NCBI GenBank assembly: GCA_009780275.1
Contig: WRAI01000002.1
Location: 1-64,000, forward strand
DNA from: Oscillospiraceae bacterium
GTDB taxonomy: Bacteria; Bacillota; Clostridia; Oscillospirales; UBA929
DNA length: 64,000 bases
Direction: 5' to 3'
The position numbers and the translations under genes were made by a program. Below the pieces are notes generated by a model. It saw nothing but the letters and a program-made list of their open reading frames with translations, was not told the DNA's origin and made no database searches. Positions 43,642 to 52,650 of this stretch are shown piece by piece (positions within the stretch are counted from its first letter, which is position 1; each line of letters starts with the position of its first letter).

Positions 43642-45060
43642 CTAAACTCCTTCTTTCTCCAATATCCTCACAAACTGCTCAATGGCTTCTGCCTCTTTCC
43701 CCATTGCCCTGCGCCCCTCATCTGCGAGAACCTTCCGCACAGCAGGGTCACGGAATGTTTCTCCGCCGGTTACCCCGGGGACGTGTTTCCATATAAACCC
43801 GCCGTAATCGGCGCACTCATCCAACGCTTCAATGGCTATCATCAACTCACTTTGCCATTCGGGAAACTTTTCTGCCAGTGAGCGATAATAAGGCAATGCT
43901 TCCTTGCGACCATATATTTGACATAAGCCATCACAATAGACACCCATTCTTCCTTCTATACCTACTTCGTCAGCAGATAATGCCGAAAAGTCTGCCGATT
44001 CTAAATCGTGCAAATACGCTTGCCATGCGTTAAATCCAATTTTCTTGCCGTTGATTTCGTCAGTCTTGCAGGCAAGAGATACCACCAATTTGAACAAGTC
44101 GAGCGCGCGTTCACGTTCGGGGGCGAGTTCGCGTTTTTCTTTCAACAATACATATTCAAGTATAGAATTTTCCCAATCATCGTGTACCACCGTTTCGGAA
44201 TCAACATGAACCGCTGTTGTTTCAACCGCTTCCTTGCAAATGATTTTTCGTCCGCTATCTTCGTAACCAATTACGATATTGTATCGGTGCGTTCCGGCAG
44301 CAAGGTACAACACAGGATAACCTTTGTCAATGGCGGCAACGAAATCTTGACGGATTTGTTCGTTGTCCATATTTAACAGGTTGCCATCTTTGTCACGGTG
44401 AATGATTATAAATTTTGCCGCCCAACCTATGGCTTTTAGCAACCGCACTTCTGCCTCATAAGGTGCTTCGTTGATGCTGTTCATTGATTCATTGCCCCTC
44501 GTCCAAACGCCGGGTTGCCAAACAAAACGGTTTCCCATGCCGCTGTATGCCGATAGTTCCGCCTTATCAGTTTTTTCACCCGTAACGGCGAAGGTCGCTT
44601 CTAATATATTGATGATATAGTCCACTTCATTACCGTAATAATCAATAACGGGTATGTTGGGGATAATCTTACGGCTCATGTTAAAGCCGCCTCGAATATC
44701 CACATTGATAGCAAGAGGTGCAAAATACGATGCGTTAGCGTTTCGGCGCATGACATCGGACGGCGTTGCCCCGTGAAAACGAGAAAAGGCTTTGGTAAAA
44801 CTCTCGGCGGTTTCGTAGCCATACTTCAAGGCAATATCTAATGCTTTGCGTTCCGACTTTATCATCTCTTGCGCGGCTAGTGATAATCGCCGTGAGCGGA
44901 TATATTCACCGACTGTCATACCTGTAATAATCGAAAAAATTCGTTGAAAATTAGCCAATGACGAATTAGCACTTTTTGCAATGTCCTCAATATCCAATTC
45001 GTCGAGCAGCCTATTTTCAATATACCCGATGGCATTTTGCATTTCTTTTATCCAGTGCAT
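43642..45060 (-). CDS. AraC-type HTH fused to a large C-terminal sensor-like domain
   Basis: A 472-residue protein. Residues 1-105 are an AraC DNA-binding domain (IEDIAKSANSSLANFQRIF, ALDIALKYGYETAESFTKAF, FHGATPSDV). The rest (about 120-472) contains a stretch like BtrH-N/C39-type cysteine-peptidase folds (DYIINILEATF, GYPVLYLAAGTHRYNIVIGY) and a helical C-terminus. No catalytic Cys-His pair can be assigned with confidence. ATG at 45060 follows GGAGGT. It heads the same-strand series at 40.7-45 kb. Confidence 0.8.
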   Translation of the reverse strand: MHWIKEMQNAIGYIENRLLDELDIEDIAKSANSSLANFQRIFSIITGMTVGEYIRSRRLSLAAQEMIKSERKALDIALKYGYETAESFTKAFSRFHGATPSDVMRRNANASYFAPLAINVDIRGGFNMSRKIIPNIPVIDYYGNEVDYIINILEATFAVTGEKTDKAELSAYSGMGNRFVWQPGVWTRGNESMNSINEAPYEAEVRLLKAIGWAAKFIIIHRDKDGNLLNMDNEQIRQDFVAAIDKGYPVLYLAAGTHRYNIVIGYEDSGRKIICKEAVETTAVHVDSETVVHDDWENSILEYVLLKEKRELAPERERALDLFKLVVSLACKTDEINGKKIGFNAWQAYLHDLESADFSALSADEVGIEGRMGVYCDGLCQIYGRKEALPYYRSLAEKFPEWQSELMIAIEALDECADYGGFIWKHVPGVTGGETFRDPAVRKVLADEGRRAMGKEAEAIEQFVRILEKEGV

Positions 45061-45157
45061 ATTTGCACCTCCAATCATTTATCAATGCAATCATACTACA
45101 AGGGCGTAATCTTATCTTGTCCTATAATGCTCGATTTTGTCCGAAATACAAAAATGT

Positions 45158-45177
45158 CCGTGTTGCTTAGAACACGG
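45158..45177. promoter_or_regulatory. Perfect palindrome upstream of the AraC fusion gene
   Basis: CCGTGTT (45158-45164) and AACACGG (45171-45177) form a 7-bp stem with a 6-nt loop about 100 bp before the gene. On the minus strand an ATTTTT run follows three bases later, so it could be an attenuator, an operator or an old terminator. Confidence 0.4.
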
Positions 45178-45185
45178 TATAAAAT

Positions 45186-45591
45186 ATAAATACTGCCGCC
45201 ATGGCAATTCTTTCGGAATGGGCAGTTGACATTCTTGCACCATCACTATATCACATCTTTTGCGAAATTACCAACCCTCACTCGGCGAATATAGTAAATA
45301 TGCAGCATAGCGGCGAATGGCTTCGATAGGTGTAGTTTTGCTTGAAAATACAGAGAGGGGGGGCAGGGGGCGATTTCCGGGCGGTTTTGCCACGCTTGTG
45401 CAGATTGGCTGTTTTGTCGCAATTTCGAGGACATTCTACTAATCGTTTTGGCAGTTATCGAAAATCAGAAAAATGACGCAAACTGCTTGACAGCGTGGCC
45501 TTTCAGAGGTTCGTGCAGAGCAAAAATCGCCCCAGTCCAACCTGCAATTTTCTTAGGGAGGGTGGAATTTTCACTAAGCAACGGTCTAAAC
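45186..45591. other. Gene-free stretch between AraC fusion and subtilase
   Basis: No gene with a ribosome binding site is visible. One minus-strand open frame (45246-45434) has no start context, and its peptide (AWQNRPEIAPCPPSLYFQ) looks like a translated non-coding repeat. The stretch may be a decayed mobile or dispersed repeat sequence. Confidence 0.35.
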
Positions 45592-45626
45592 AAAAAGCCA
45601 TGATGTACAATACACCATGGCTTTTT
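45592..45626. terminator. Terminator after the subtilase gene
   Basis: AAAAAGCCATG (45592-45602) pairs perfectly with CATGGCTTTTT (45616-45626). On the minus strand it follows the subtilase stop by 9 bp. Confidence 0.88.
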
Positions 45627-45634
45627 ATGCACCT

Positions 45635-48600
45635 CTACATTACATTATTTAATATCCTCACCATACCTGTCACCACTTGCTGTGCCTGAAACGCCATGTT
45701 TGAACGGAATAAGTACCCGCCGTGACTACACGTATTGCCCATGATTCTATGCTGGTACAACAAATGCAACGGGTCACGTGCCCAACTCGGAATGGTGTCG
45801 GTAAACGGCAAATCCTCGGGACGCACACCCGTTGGAATTTCATGCTCAAACAAACTAAGCAGCCGCCCCAACATAACCGCCGCACTCTGACGATCAACCG
45901 GCTCAAATGGACGGAACTTCAAGCCCTGCCACTGATACGACTCCATGCCCAAAATCACGCCCAGCTGCGCCAAGTACAGCACGTCAGGGTCGGTCGAGTC
46001 GGTAAACTGAACCGGATGCAGCGTTGACGGGTCACGGGACGCCACGAACTCCGAAATACTCATGCTGCTGACTTCCTCGATAAACCGAGCCGCTATGTCA
46101 GCGATATACTGACGCTTCATACCCTCCTGCCACTGGCTGCCCCGGCGCGCACGATAACTGACAATGCCGCGCTCGTAACCGTTGTAAAGATACGGGCGCG
46201 CCCAGCCCGTCGGCAGATGGTCGTACCGCCACAACGGATGCGCTGCACTCACGTTCTGCGGGAAGAATTGGAACGATGTATTCGGTGCCCACTGGTCGCC
46301 GTACCAGCCGCCAACAATAATCCGCGGATTGTGCCACCAGCCCGTCACGCTCGCCGGCGAACGCATATTGTTGCCATAAACCATCAAAAAGGATAGCAAA
46401 GGGTTGCGGACTACATCCAATTGCGTGAGTTTGTTGTTATAGACCCGCAAACTCATTAAGTGCCGATTATGCGACACATCCAGCTGCGTAAGGTCGTTGC
46501 CGGGAAGATTAAGCCCTGCCAAACTCGTAAAATGCTGCAACCCCGCCACGCTGGTAAGACTTTGTTCGGGCAACCACAAATCGAGTATATATGCTACGGC
46601 TGTGTCCATAACAGCACCCGTACCAACGATTTCCTCGGCACGAAGCGCACTGAGAAATCCGGGGTCGAAATCAGCCGTAATGTCACGCGGCGGCCGAATG
46701 ACTATCGACAGCGGCATCAATCGCTCGCCAAACCCGTCTTCGACCCGCAATGTAAAGTTAAACGTGCCGTTTTGCGTCGGCATGCCTCTGAACGGAATCC
46801 CAAAGCCCCAAAGCTCCCCCATCGTTATGCCAGGCGGCAATTGCCCGCTGTGAAACGCGACAGTCGGCAGAAACCCCGGCAGACTGAACGGCAACTCAAA
46901 ATTATACTCCCAACCAATCGACCCGTGCGGCATTGTCGTGTCTAAAAAACGCCCCGTTTCCAGTTCCCAAACCTCAATGTAATCGGACACATACAGAGTT
47001 CCCAGCTCGGTTTCTATGCGGTAGGTGAAATAAAATACGCCGACCTCGGTTGGTATGCCGTCAAATCGAATATGCCAAATATCAAAGATTCCCGGGAACA
47101 ATTCGTCCGTTATCCCCGGTGGCAAACGTCCGTCGACTAAGCTAACATCAACAATCGGCGCCTCGGCACGGAAATTAAAACCGGGTCTTACAGGAGGTGA
47201 CATATCAACAAACATACCCCGTGTCAGCATTGACATAACATACGGCGGGCGAACCGTTCGCGCCACATAGGCAAAAGGCATCCGCGCGACCACTGTGCCG
47301 TCGGTTCGTACATAAATATGCCCATCGTAAATTGTCCATGGCGCGGCTTCGGTGAGTTGAATCTCGGCATGAAACGCCGCCGTGTCGCCCGCGGCAACGG
47401 TTACCGTTTGCGTGTCAAGCGTCAGATGTGCCGCATTGTCCGGATTGTGCGTAAAGACGTAGGTAATATCGTATGTACGCGCCGTGTCGCTTGTATTGTT
47501 TATGTCGACTTGCATGGCACTCAACGCCGTCACAGTTTCATCCTCCGGCGTAAAGCTGCCGCCGAAACTAAGCGAACCTGTCTGCATGGTGCCGAATGTT
47601 TGTTGCCCCATGTTCGCCCATGGAATCAGCGGCACTCTTTCGTAAACCGCCGACACAACGGTATCGGCTTGCACCGCCGCCAACACGTCGATGTAGCCTG
47701 CACCGACGTCAAATACGCTGTATGCGACAGCTGTTCCGGGGCGTGGCGACAGTTGCGCTGCCGTGTTCATCATACGGGTTTTAATTTCTTGCGAATTCCA
47801 TTCGTCAGCGGCGTTGGCACGGCTGTATTGTTTCATCAACGCCACGGCACCGGCAAGATGCGGCGACGACATTGACGTGCCGCTCATGTAGTCATACAAC
47901 TGACCGGGATAGTCGTTTGCCGGATGCCACGGAGGCACGGCGGAAAAGACTTCGTACCCGTGTCCGACGATATCCGGCTTGATTTCAAAGCTGTCCCCAA
48001 CCGGTCCGCGTGACGACCATTGCGTCAGCCAAACGGTATCGCCGTCAATGCCCGCGGCACCCACCGTCAGCGACATACTCGACGTGCCGGGAACACCTAC
48101 GCTGAAATCAGCGGATTCATCACCGGCGTTACCGGCAGCAATGACAAAAGTCATATTCGGATAGGTCAGCATGAGGTTGTTGATTGCCACGGTATCCATT
48201 TCAACTGCGGTGTTCAATGCCGCGCCCAGCGACAAATTGACGACATCGGGTTGATCGTAAGCGGTCTGCTCAATGCCTGCCAGCACGCTGTCTTGCGTCG
48301 CCCAGCCGCCGGCTCCCAGCACGCGGTAGGCTATCACTTGTGCACCCGGCGCGACACCGAGAATTGAGTTGGCACCGTTGCCGGTATCGCGTCCGACAAT
48401 CGTGCCGGAAACATGGGTACCGTGGTCGGTCATGCCGCGCTCGTCCATGTCGGGATGCGTCATGGGCGATGTTTCCATCGGGTCGTTGGTCGATTGGTTT
48501 TCGTCAAAGATAAAATTACGCCCGTAAAACGTGCCGTTGATGGCGTCGGCGGCGGTGATGTCGGGGTTGCGCGCTTGCATTTCGGCAAGCGTCGGGAATG

Positions 48601-49312
48601 CGCTGTCGAACGCGGGGTGGTTATAGTCAATGCCGGTGTCCAGCACGGCGACGAGTATGCCTTCGCCACGGTAGCCCATGGCGTGCAGATCGTCGACACG
48701 CATGGTGCGCCGTCCGTCAGCCATGCCGTAGGGCGTAGAGTTTGGTGTAATATTCAGCGGGTCAAGGGTATCGTCCCGTTGCGGAGGTATAAGCTGTCGG
48801 CGTTGGTTAGGGAGCACGACACGTACGCTGTCAAAGCCGGGCAGCAGCGCCACCATATTCGACGGCAGGGTAAGGCTTACGCCGTTGAGGGCTTGGCGAT
48901 ACTCCCAGCGAATTTCGTAAGTCGCGCTCGCCATGCGTGACTGTTCGCCGAACAGCACAGACAATTCGGCACGGAAGAGCTGATGCTCCTCCTCAACTCT
49001 CCGCTCAGCAGTATGCAGTGACAGCATGCGTCCTTGGGTTTGTGCGTCGATGACTTGCACCCCGGCGGGGTCGTGTTCGAATAATACAATGACGCTGACG
49101 GGCGTGTCATCGTCCGTCAATTCGTAATCACCCTCAAAGCCGATGAGTCCTTGATAGACTTGTCGTGCCGCGCGAATAGATTGTAATGCGTCCATTTGTT
49201 CGGGCGGCAGTAGAATCGGCAGTTCGCCGGGGGCTTGCACGGCATTTGCCGGCAGGATGGTTAAGAATAGGAGCAAGGTTAGAAGTAGGCTGAGTGATTT
49301 TTTGAATTTCAT
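45635..49312 (-). CDS. Subtilisin-like cell-surface protease with Ig-like, LRR and SLH-like regions
   Basis: A 1225-residue exported S8 protease. A signal peptide (1-25, ending PANAVQA) is followed by a prodomain. The catalytic triad is D225 (VLDTGID), H297 (DHGTHVSG) and S480 (SGTSMSSPH). A beta-sandwich region follows (about 570-690), then two putative Ig-like segments with LPPGI motifs. A short leucine-rich stretch (LTSVAGLQHFTSLAGLNLPG, LTQLDVSHNRHL) follows. The final 150 residues resemble SLH wall-anchoring domains (FTDTIPSWARD, FRPFEPVDRQSAAVMLGRL). AAAGGA precedes the ATG. It is transcribed alone; substrates are unknown. Confidence 0.93.
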   Translation of the reverse strand: MKFKKSLSLLLTLLLFLTILPANAVQAPGELPILLPPEQMDALQSIRAARQVYQGLIGFEGDYELTDDDTPVSVIVLFEHDPAGVQVIDAQTQGRMLSLHTAERRVEEEHQLFRAELSVLFGEQSRMASATYEIRWEYRQALNGVSLTLPSNMVALLPGFDSVRVVLPNQRRQLIPPQRDDTLDPLNITPNSTPYGMADGRRTMRVDDLHAMGYRGEGILVAVLDTGIDYNHPAFDSAFPTLAEMQARNPDITAADAINGTFYGRNFIFDENQSTNDPMETSPMTHPDMDERGMTDHGTHVSGTIVGRDTGNGANSILGVAPGAQVIAYRVLGAGGWATQDSVLAGIEQTAYDQPDVVNLSLGAALNTAVEMDTVAINNLMLTYPNMTFVIAAGNAGDESADFSVGVPGTSSMSLTVGAAGIDGDTVWLTQWSSRGPVGDSFEIKPDIVGHGYEVFSAVPPWHPANDYPGQLYDYMSGTSMSSPHLAGAVALMKQYSRANAADEWNSQEIKTRMMNTAAQLSPRPGTAVAYSVFDVGAGYIDVLAAVQADTVVSAVYERVPLIPWANMGQQTFGTMQTGSLSFGGSFTPEDETVTALSAMQVDINNTSDTARTYDITYVFTHNPDNAAHLTLDTQTVTVAAGDTAAFHAEIQLTEAAPWTIYDGHIYVRTDGTVVARMPFAYVARTVRPPYVMSMLTRGMFVDMSPPVRPGFNFRAEAPIVDVSLVDGRLPPGITDELFPGIFDIWHIRFDGIPTEVGVFYFTYRIETELGTLYVSDYIEVWELETGRFLDTTMPHGSIGWEYNFELPFSLPGFLPTVAFHSGQLPPGITMGELWGFGIPFRGMPTQNGTFNFTLRVEDGFGERLMPLSIVIRPPRDITADFDPGFLSALRAEEIVGTGAVMDTAVAYILDLWLPEQSLTSVAGLQHFTSLAGLNLPGNDLTQLDVSHNRHLMSLRVYNNKLTQLDVVRNPLLSFLMVYGNNMRSPASVTGWWHNPRIIVGGWYGDQWAPNTSFQFFPQNVSAAHPLWRYDHLPTGWARPYLYNGYERGIVSYRARRGSQWQEGMKRQYIADIAARFIEEVSSMSISEFVASRDPSTLHPVQFTDSTDPDVLYLAQLGVILGMESYQWQGLKFRPFEPVDRQSAAVMLGRLLSLFEHEIPTGVRPEDLPFTDTIPSWARDPLHLLYQHRIMGNTCSHGGYLFRSNMAFQAQQVVTGMVRILNNVM

Positions 49313-49785
49313 TTTTTCAGTGTCCTTTCTTACGTGATGTGAACGTGACCGGAATTTTGAGCGAATGTATTGGCCGCAGGCAGTCGAAAAACGCACTGCA
49401 AATGCAGTTGCGCTAGACTAAAAAAACCATGGTGGCAGATTATTTCCTGCCCATGCATTAAAATAACACACACGAACCGGGCAAAGTATCAGGTAGATTT
49501 GAAAGGAATTTTTTGCTATGGCTTTCGTACGCATGGCGGGCATTTACTAATACAATAATAATGGCGGCGCATTGGGGTAAAATGTTTTAACTTACTATAT
49601 AACATATTGAGTGAAAAAGCAATCATTAGTCTTTGGAATTTTTGGCGACGGCTCAGTAAATTGCGACTAATCCATAAACCTCGACAATCATAAACCAACC
49701 GCAATCTCGCAGTATCACCACCCTGTCTTTACGTCCGATACGCCAAACAAAGACTTTCAAGAGTTTTTAATCCAAGATACATCCT
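49313..49785. other. Intergenic stretch upstream of the subtilase
   Basis: No gene is supported here. It contains a near-perfect palindrome around ACTGCAAATGCAGT (49395-49408), about 85 bp before the subtilase start, which could be an operator. The rest is AT-rich sequence with only short, start-less frames. Confidence 0.4.
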
Positions 49786-49992
49786 TTGCCTTTGCAAACA
49801 AAAATATCTTCCACTACAAAAAATACAGCCATTATGGCTGGTGGCAATATCGGTGGCGTAGCGATGTCCGGAATAGCAGCATTCACTATGACAGGCGGCA
49901 CAATCAGCAACAACACAGCAGAAATCAATGGCAACGGCGTGTTTGTGCCATCAACGAATTATCGGCAAGCAAAAACCCCACCAAACCGTTGA
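49786..49992 (+). pseudogene. Fragment of a beta-helix adhesin-like repeat
   Basis: A 68-codon frame includes MTGGTISNNTAEINGNGVFV, which is the repeat style of right-handed beta-helix surface proteins (GGTIS.N.A...G.GV). A single repeat remains, without signal, anchor or ribosome binding site, and its end runs into the terminator beside the tRNA fragment. It is best seen as debris next to an integration hot spot. Confidence 0.4.
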
Positions 49993-50018
49993 AAATGCAA
50001 CAGTTAGGCGGGGTTTAC
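49971..50018 (-). terminator. Terminator downstream of the tRNA-Gly 3' end
   Basis: AAACCCCACC (49973-49982) pairs with GGCGGGGTTT (50007-50016), with one mismatch; on the minus strand a TTTTT run follows. It would have ended transcription of the original tRNA gene. Confidence 0.7.
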
Positions 50019-50022
50019 GTTT

Positions 50023-50072
50023 TGGAGCGGGTGATGGGGATCGAACCCACGCGGCCAGCTTGGAAGGCTGAG
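50023..50072 (-). other. Displaced 3' half of tRNA-Gly(UCC): attachment site of the element
   Basis: On the minus strand this reads as the 3' part of a glycine tRNA: anticodon arm CAGCC-TTCCAAG-CTGG (anticodon TCC), T-arm GTGGG-TTCGATC-CCCAT, acceptor CACCCGC and the encoded TCCA end. The 5' acceptor strand and D-arm are missing; element DNA begins at about 50073, next to the integrase gene. This is the displaced fragment left by integration into the tRNA 3' end. The intact tRNA should lie at the far end of the element, beyond 64 kb. Confidence 0.82.
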
Positions 50073-50105
50073 AAGCGAAATGTTGCATTCGCTGCAACGC
50101 AATTG

Positions 50106-51230
50106 TTACGAGGATTTCAAGACATTATTGTCCTCTGTTTTGTCTGCTGATTGGTGGGCATTTATTTTATTTGCTGCGGCTTCTATCACATACTCGCTGG
50201 TGTCTGTATAGATGTTAGCCGTCACCTTGACATCGGAATGTCCCATCAAATACTTAGCGACGTTGAGCGGCACTCCGGCATCTTGTAAGTCAGTACCATA
50301 TGTATGGCGCAAACAATACGGAACGAGGTCATCATCAACAACACTTATAATAATCTTATTCCGATATACAGTTGCGCCCATCGCTATATTTAACTCACGC
50401 TTGAAATTAGTCCAAAGACAACGCCCGCTAGAACCTGTATGTCTTTTTTTAGTAGTGGGTTGTGTAAAAATGGGTTGAAATGGACTACTACGCACGACTT
50501 TGAAATCATCAAGCAACTTTGATGGGATAGGAATAGAGCGAATGCCGGCCACACTTTTGGGCTCTTTTATTTCGTTTGAGCCTGACTCCTTAGCACGGCT
50601 GATATTGATACGAGCCTTGTCAAAATCAATATCACGCCAATCTAGTGCAAAAGTTTCACCAGGGCGTAGTCCGCAGTATAACATAGTTTTAATCCAAAGT
50701 CCGGCCCTATGAGTTTCGCAAAGGGCAAGAATATACTTGCGCTCGTGCGGGGTTATGCTCCTGTACGAGCCTTTTGTCGTTTTTGGCATAGTTAAAGCCT
50801 CGGCAGGGTCATAAATTATTATACGACTGATACGCGCTTGCTTAAACATAGCTTTTAACAAATTACGAACCTTAGAAGTATCATCAAAACTATATCCAGC
50901 ACGCTTGTTTAATACTTGCTGCAAGTGCATATCGGTAACATCTTTGAGCCGAAATGTTCCTATGGCGGGAAGTATGTGATTTTTGAATTTAGATAAATAG
51001 TCTTTATATACCTTATCCGTCACATTTCCTTTTTTGTATGTTTCTAGCCATTCCATCGCCCAACGATTAACTGTCATGTGCTTGCTAATGCCAATGTCAC
51101 CATTTTCGAGCGCACGGATTTTATGCAATTTTTTTTCAATGGCCTCTTCAAGTGATTTGCCGCGTGTACGATATTTTTTTCCATTGTGAGTAAAATTCAC
51201 AATATGATAATCGTATTTTTTCTCTTGCAC
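50106..51230 (-). CDS. int: Tyrosine recombinase (integrase of the conjugative element)
   Basis: A 374-residue phage/ICE-type integrase: N-terminal Arm-binding region, a SAM-like core-binding domain (about 50-160) and a catalytic domain with the first Arg in LYCGLRPGE, YCLRHTYGT (here Tyr replaces the usual His of HxxR), LMGHSDVKVT and the nucleophile in ANIYTD. It starts with GTG behind GGGAGG. The stop is 34 bp from the tRNA fragment, the usual position next to the att site. Confidence 0.95.
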   Translation of the reverse strand: MQEKKYDYHIVNFTHNGKKYRTRGKSLEEAIEKKLHKIRALENGDIGISKHMTVNRWAMEWLETYKKGNVTDKVYKDYLSKFKNHILPAIGTFRLKDVTDMHLQQVLNKRAGYSFDDTSKVRNLLKAMFKQARISRIIIYDPAEALTMPKTTKGSYRSITPHERKYILALCETHRAGLWIKTMLYCGLRPGETFALDWRDIDFDKARINISRAKESGSNEIKEPKSVAGIRSIPIPSKLLDDFKVVRSSPFQPIFTQPTTKKRHTGSSGRCLWTNFKRELNIAMGATVYRNKIIISVVDDDLVPYCLRHTYGTDLQDAGVPLNVAKYLMGHSDVKVTANIYTDTSEYVIEAAANKINAHQSADKTEDNNVLKSS

Positions 51231-51274
51231 AAATAACCTCCCACACCTAACCGTTTAATCGACTTTATAAAACA

Positions 51275-51880
51275 CTATCCTTTTGCCTTTCCAATTATAC
51301 GTCCACAAGTGAAGAAAGTATCATATTCTCCGATTGTAATAGGCTCGTATTCATCGTTAAGCGATATAAGTCTATTGCCTTGCAGCATTTTGAGATAACC
51401 CTCACCATTTAAGAAGAACACCCCAAACTGCCCACTTTCCACTTGTACACAAGTTTTCACAAAAACAATGTCGTCGTTAAAATACATCGGCTCCATACTA
51501 TCACCGCGAACTTTCAACGCAAAGTCTGCGTTTTTTGGTGCATCCTCAAAATCGTAATGCTCATAATCATTTCCTTCCGCAAGCCATTGCCCGTCACCGG
51601 CTGAAACAGGAACATTATATAACGGTAGCTTTGATACTATTTTTTCAAATTTAGTCTTTTCATGCGTTGTCAAAACGGCATCAGCTTCGCCCATAAGTAA
51701 ATAGTCAATCGTTGTATTCAATTCAGCCGCAAGCAAAACGAGTGTTTCGTGAGATGGTCGCGTGCCTGTGCGCTCATATTTATTGTACAAATCTCTACCA
51801 ACACCTATACGTCTTGCCAATTCAGCTTGTGTGAGTCCGCGTTCTTTGCGTTTGGCTTTCAATCTTTCACTAAACATCAT
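51275..51880 (-). CDS. LexA-like repressor with XRE HTH and S24 peptidase domain (repressor 1)
   Basis: A 201-residue CI/LexA-type repressor. The HTH (LTQAELARRIGVGRDLYNKY) is followed by a linker with the cleavable Ala-Gly pair (VPVSAGDGQ, about 94-95) and an S24 domain with catalytic Ser about 128 (RGDSMEP) and Lys about 164 (GYLKML). The damage response should trigger self-cleavage and release the element. Three consecutive ATGs make the exact start uncertain. It follows repressor 2 by 33 bp. Confidence 0.92.
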   Translation of the reverse strand: MMFSERLKAKRKERGLTQAELARRIGVGRDLYNKYERTGTRPSHETLVLLAAELNTTIDYLLMGEADAVLTTHEKTKFEKIVSKLPLYNVPVSAGDGQWLAEGNDYEHYDFEDAPKNADFALKVRGDSMEPMYFNDDIVFVKTCVQVESGQFGVFFLNGEGYLKMLQGNRLISLNDEYEPITIGEYDTFFTCGRIIGKAKG

Positions 51881-51913
51881 CATCACCGCCTCTTACGCTA
51901 AGCCTATCGCAAC

Positions 51914-52516
51914 TTATTGCTCTCTTTTACCAAGCACTCTACCACAAATGAAAAAAGTATCATACTCTCCGATTGTAATAGGTTCATACTTACGGTTAAG
52001 AGACACAAGCCTATTTCCTTGCAACATTTTAAGATAACCTTCCCCATTTAAGAAGAACGCCCCAATTTGTCCACTTTCCACTTGTACACAAGTTTTCACA
52101 AAAACAATGTCGTCGTTAAAATACATCGGCTCCATACTATCACCGCGAACTTTCAACGCAAAGTCCGTATCTTTTGGCGCACCTGCAAAGTCAACGTACT
52201 CATATTCGTTTCCCTCTGCCAGCCATTGTCCATCGCCGGCTGAAACAGGGATGTTGTATAACGGTAGCTTCGATATTATTTTTTCATATTTAGTCTTTTC
52301 TTTCGGCAAAGTGGGAGTATCTGAACGACAAAGTAAATAATCAGTGGTAACATTAAAGAAATTAGTTAATGTTATAATCGTGTCCGCTGTAAGGGGGACA
52401 TCCTCGGATTCATATTTTGAAACAACCGAGCGATTGATATTCAAAATTTTTGCTAAATCTTCTTGCGTCATCTCTTTTTCTTTTCTTAACTGCTGTATCC
52501 TGTTCACGTTTTGCAC
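51914..52516 (-). CDS. LexA-like repressor with XRE HTH and S24 peptidase domain (repressor 2)
   Basis: A 200-residue paralogue of the downstream repressor. From residue about 73 onward it is almost identical to it (cleavage pair A93-G94, Ser127, Lys163), including about 85 bp of identical DNA. The HTH half (MTQEDLAKILNINRSVVSKY) is clearly different, so the two should bind different operators but react to the same signal. It faces the divergent regulator at 52688 across an operator-rich gap. Confidence 0.93.
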   Translation of the reverse strand: MQNVNRIQQLRKEKEMTQEDLAKILNINRSVVSKYESEDVPLTADTIITLTNFFNVTTDYLLCRSDTPTLPKEKTKYEKIISKLPLYNIPVSAGDGQWLAEGNEYEYVDFAGAPKDTDFALKVRGDSMEPMYFNDDIVFVKTCVQVESGQIGAFFLNGEGYLKMLQGNRLVSLNRKYEPITIGEYDTFFICGRVLGKREQ

Positions 52517-52541
52517 CTCCTAGTCTAGAAAAATAATATCA

Positions 52542-52558
52542 TGTTCCTGTTGGGAACA
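52542..52558. promoter_or_regulatory. Operator O1 (TGTTCC-N5-GGAACA)
   Basis: A perfect 17-bp dyad lying between the -35-like TTGTGT and -10-like TATTAT of the leftward repressor 2 promoter, so repressor 2 probably controls itself. Confidence 0.7.
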
Positions 52559-52566
52559 CAACGAAT

Positions 52567-52583
52567 TGTTCAATATAGGAACA
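52567..52583. promoter_or_regulatory. Operator O2 (TGTTC-N7-GAACA)
   Basis: The same half-sites and the same 17-bp span as O1, centred 25 bp away. Together with O1 and O3 it forms a phage-like operator set. Confidence 0.65.
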
Positions 52584-52621
52584 TTTAGCGAAATTATTTT
52601 TATTTATTTTCAAAATAGTGC

Positions 52622-52650
52622 TTGACACGAACATTTTTATGTGCTAGAAT
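52622..52650 (+). promoter_or_regulatory. Rightward promoter of the divergent XRE gene
   Basis: Consensus TTGACA (52622-52627), a 17-bp spacer and TAGAAT (52645-52650) with an extended TGC. A GAACA half-site lies in the spacer and O3 begins at the last base of the -10 box. Confidence 0.8.

Noticed and set aside
50023-50105. Complete tRNA-Gly gene
   Set aside because: The anticodon arm, T-arm and 3' acceptor are present, but no GCGGGTG 5' acceptor strand or D-arm precedes them on the minus strand, so only the 3' half exists here.
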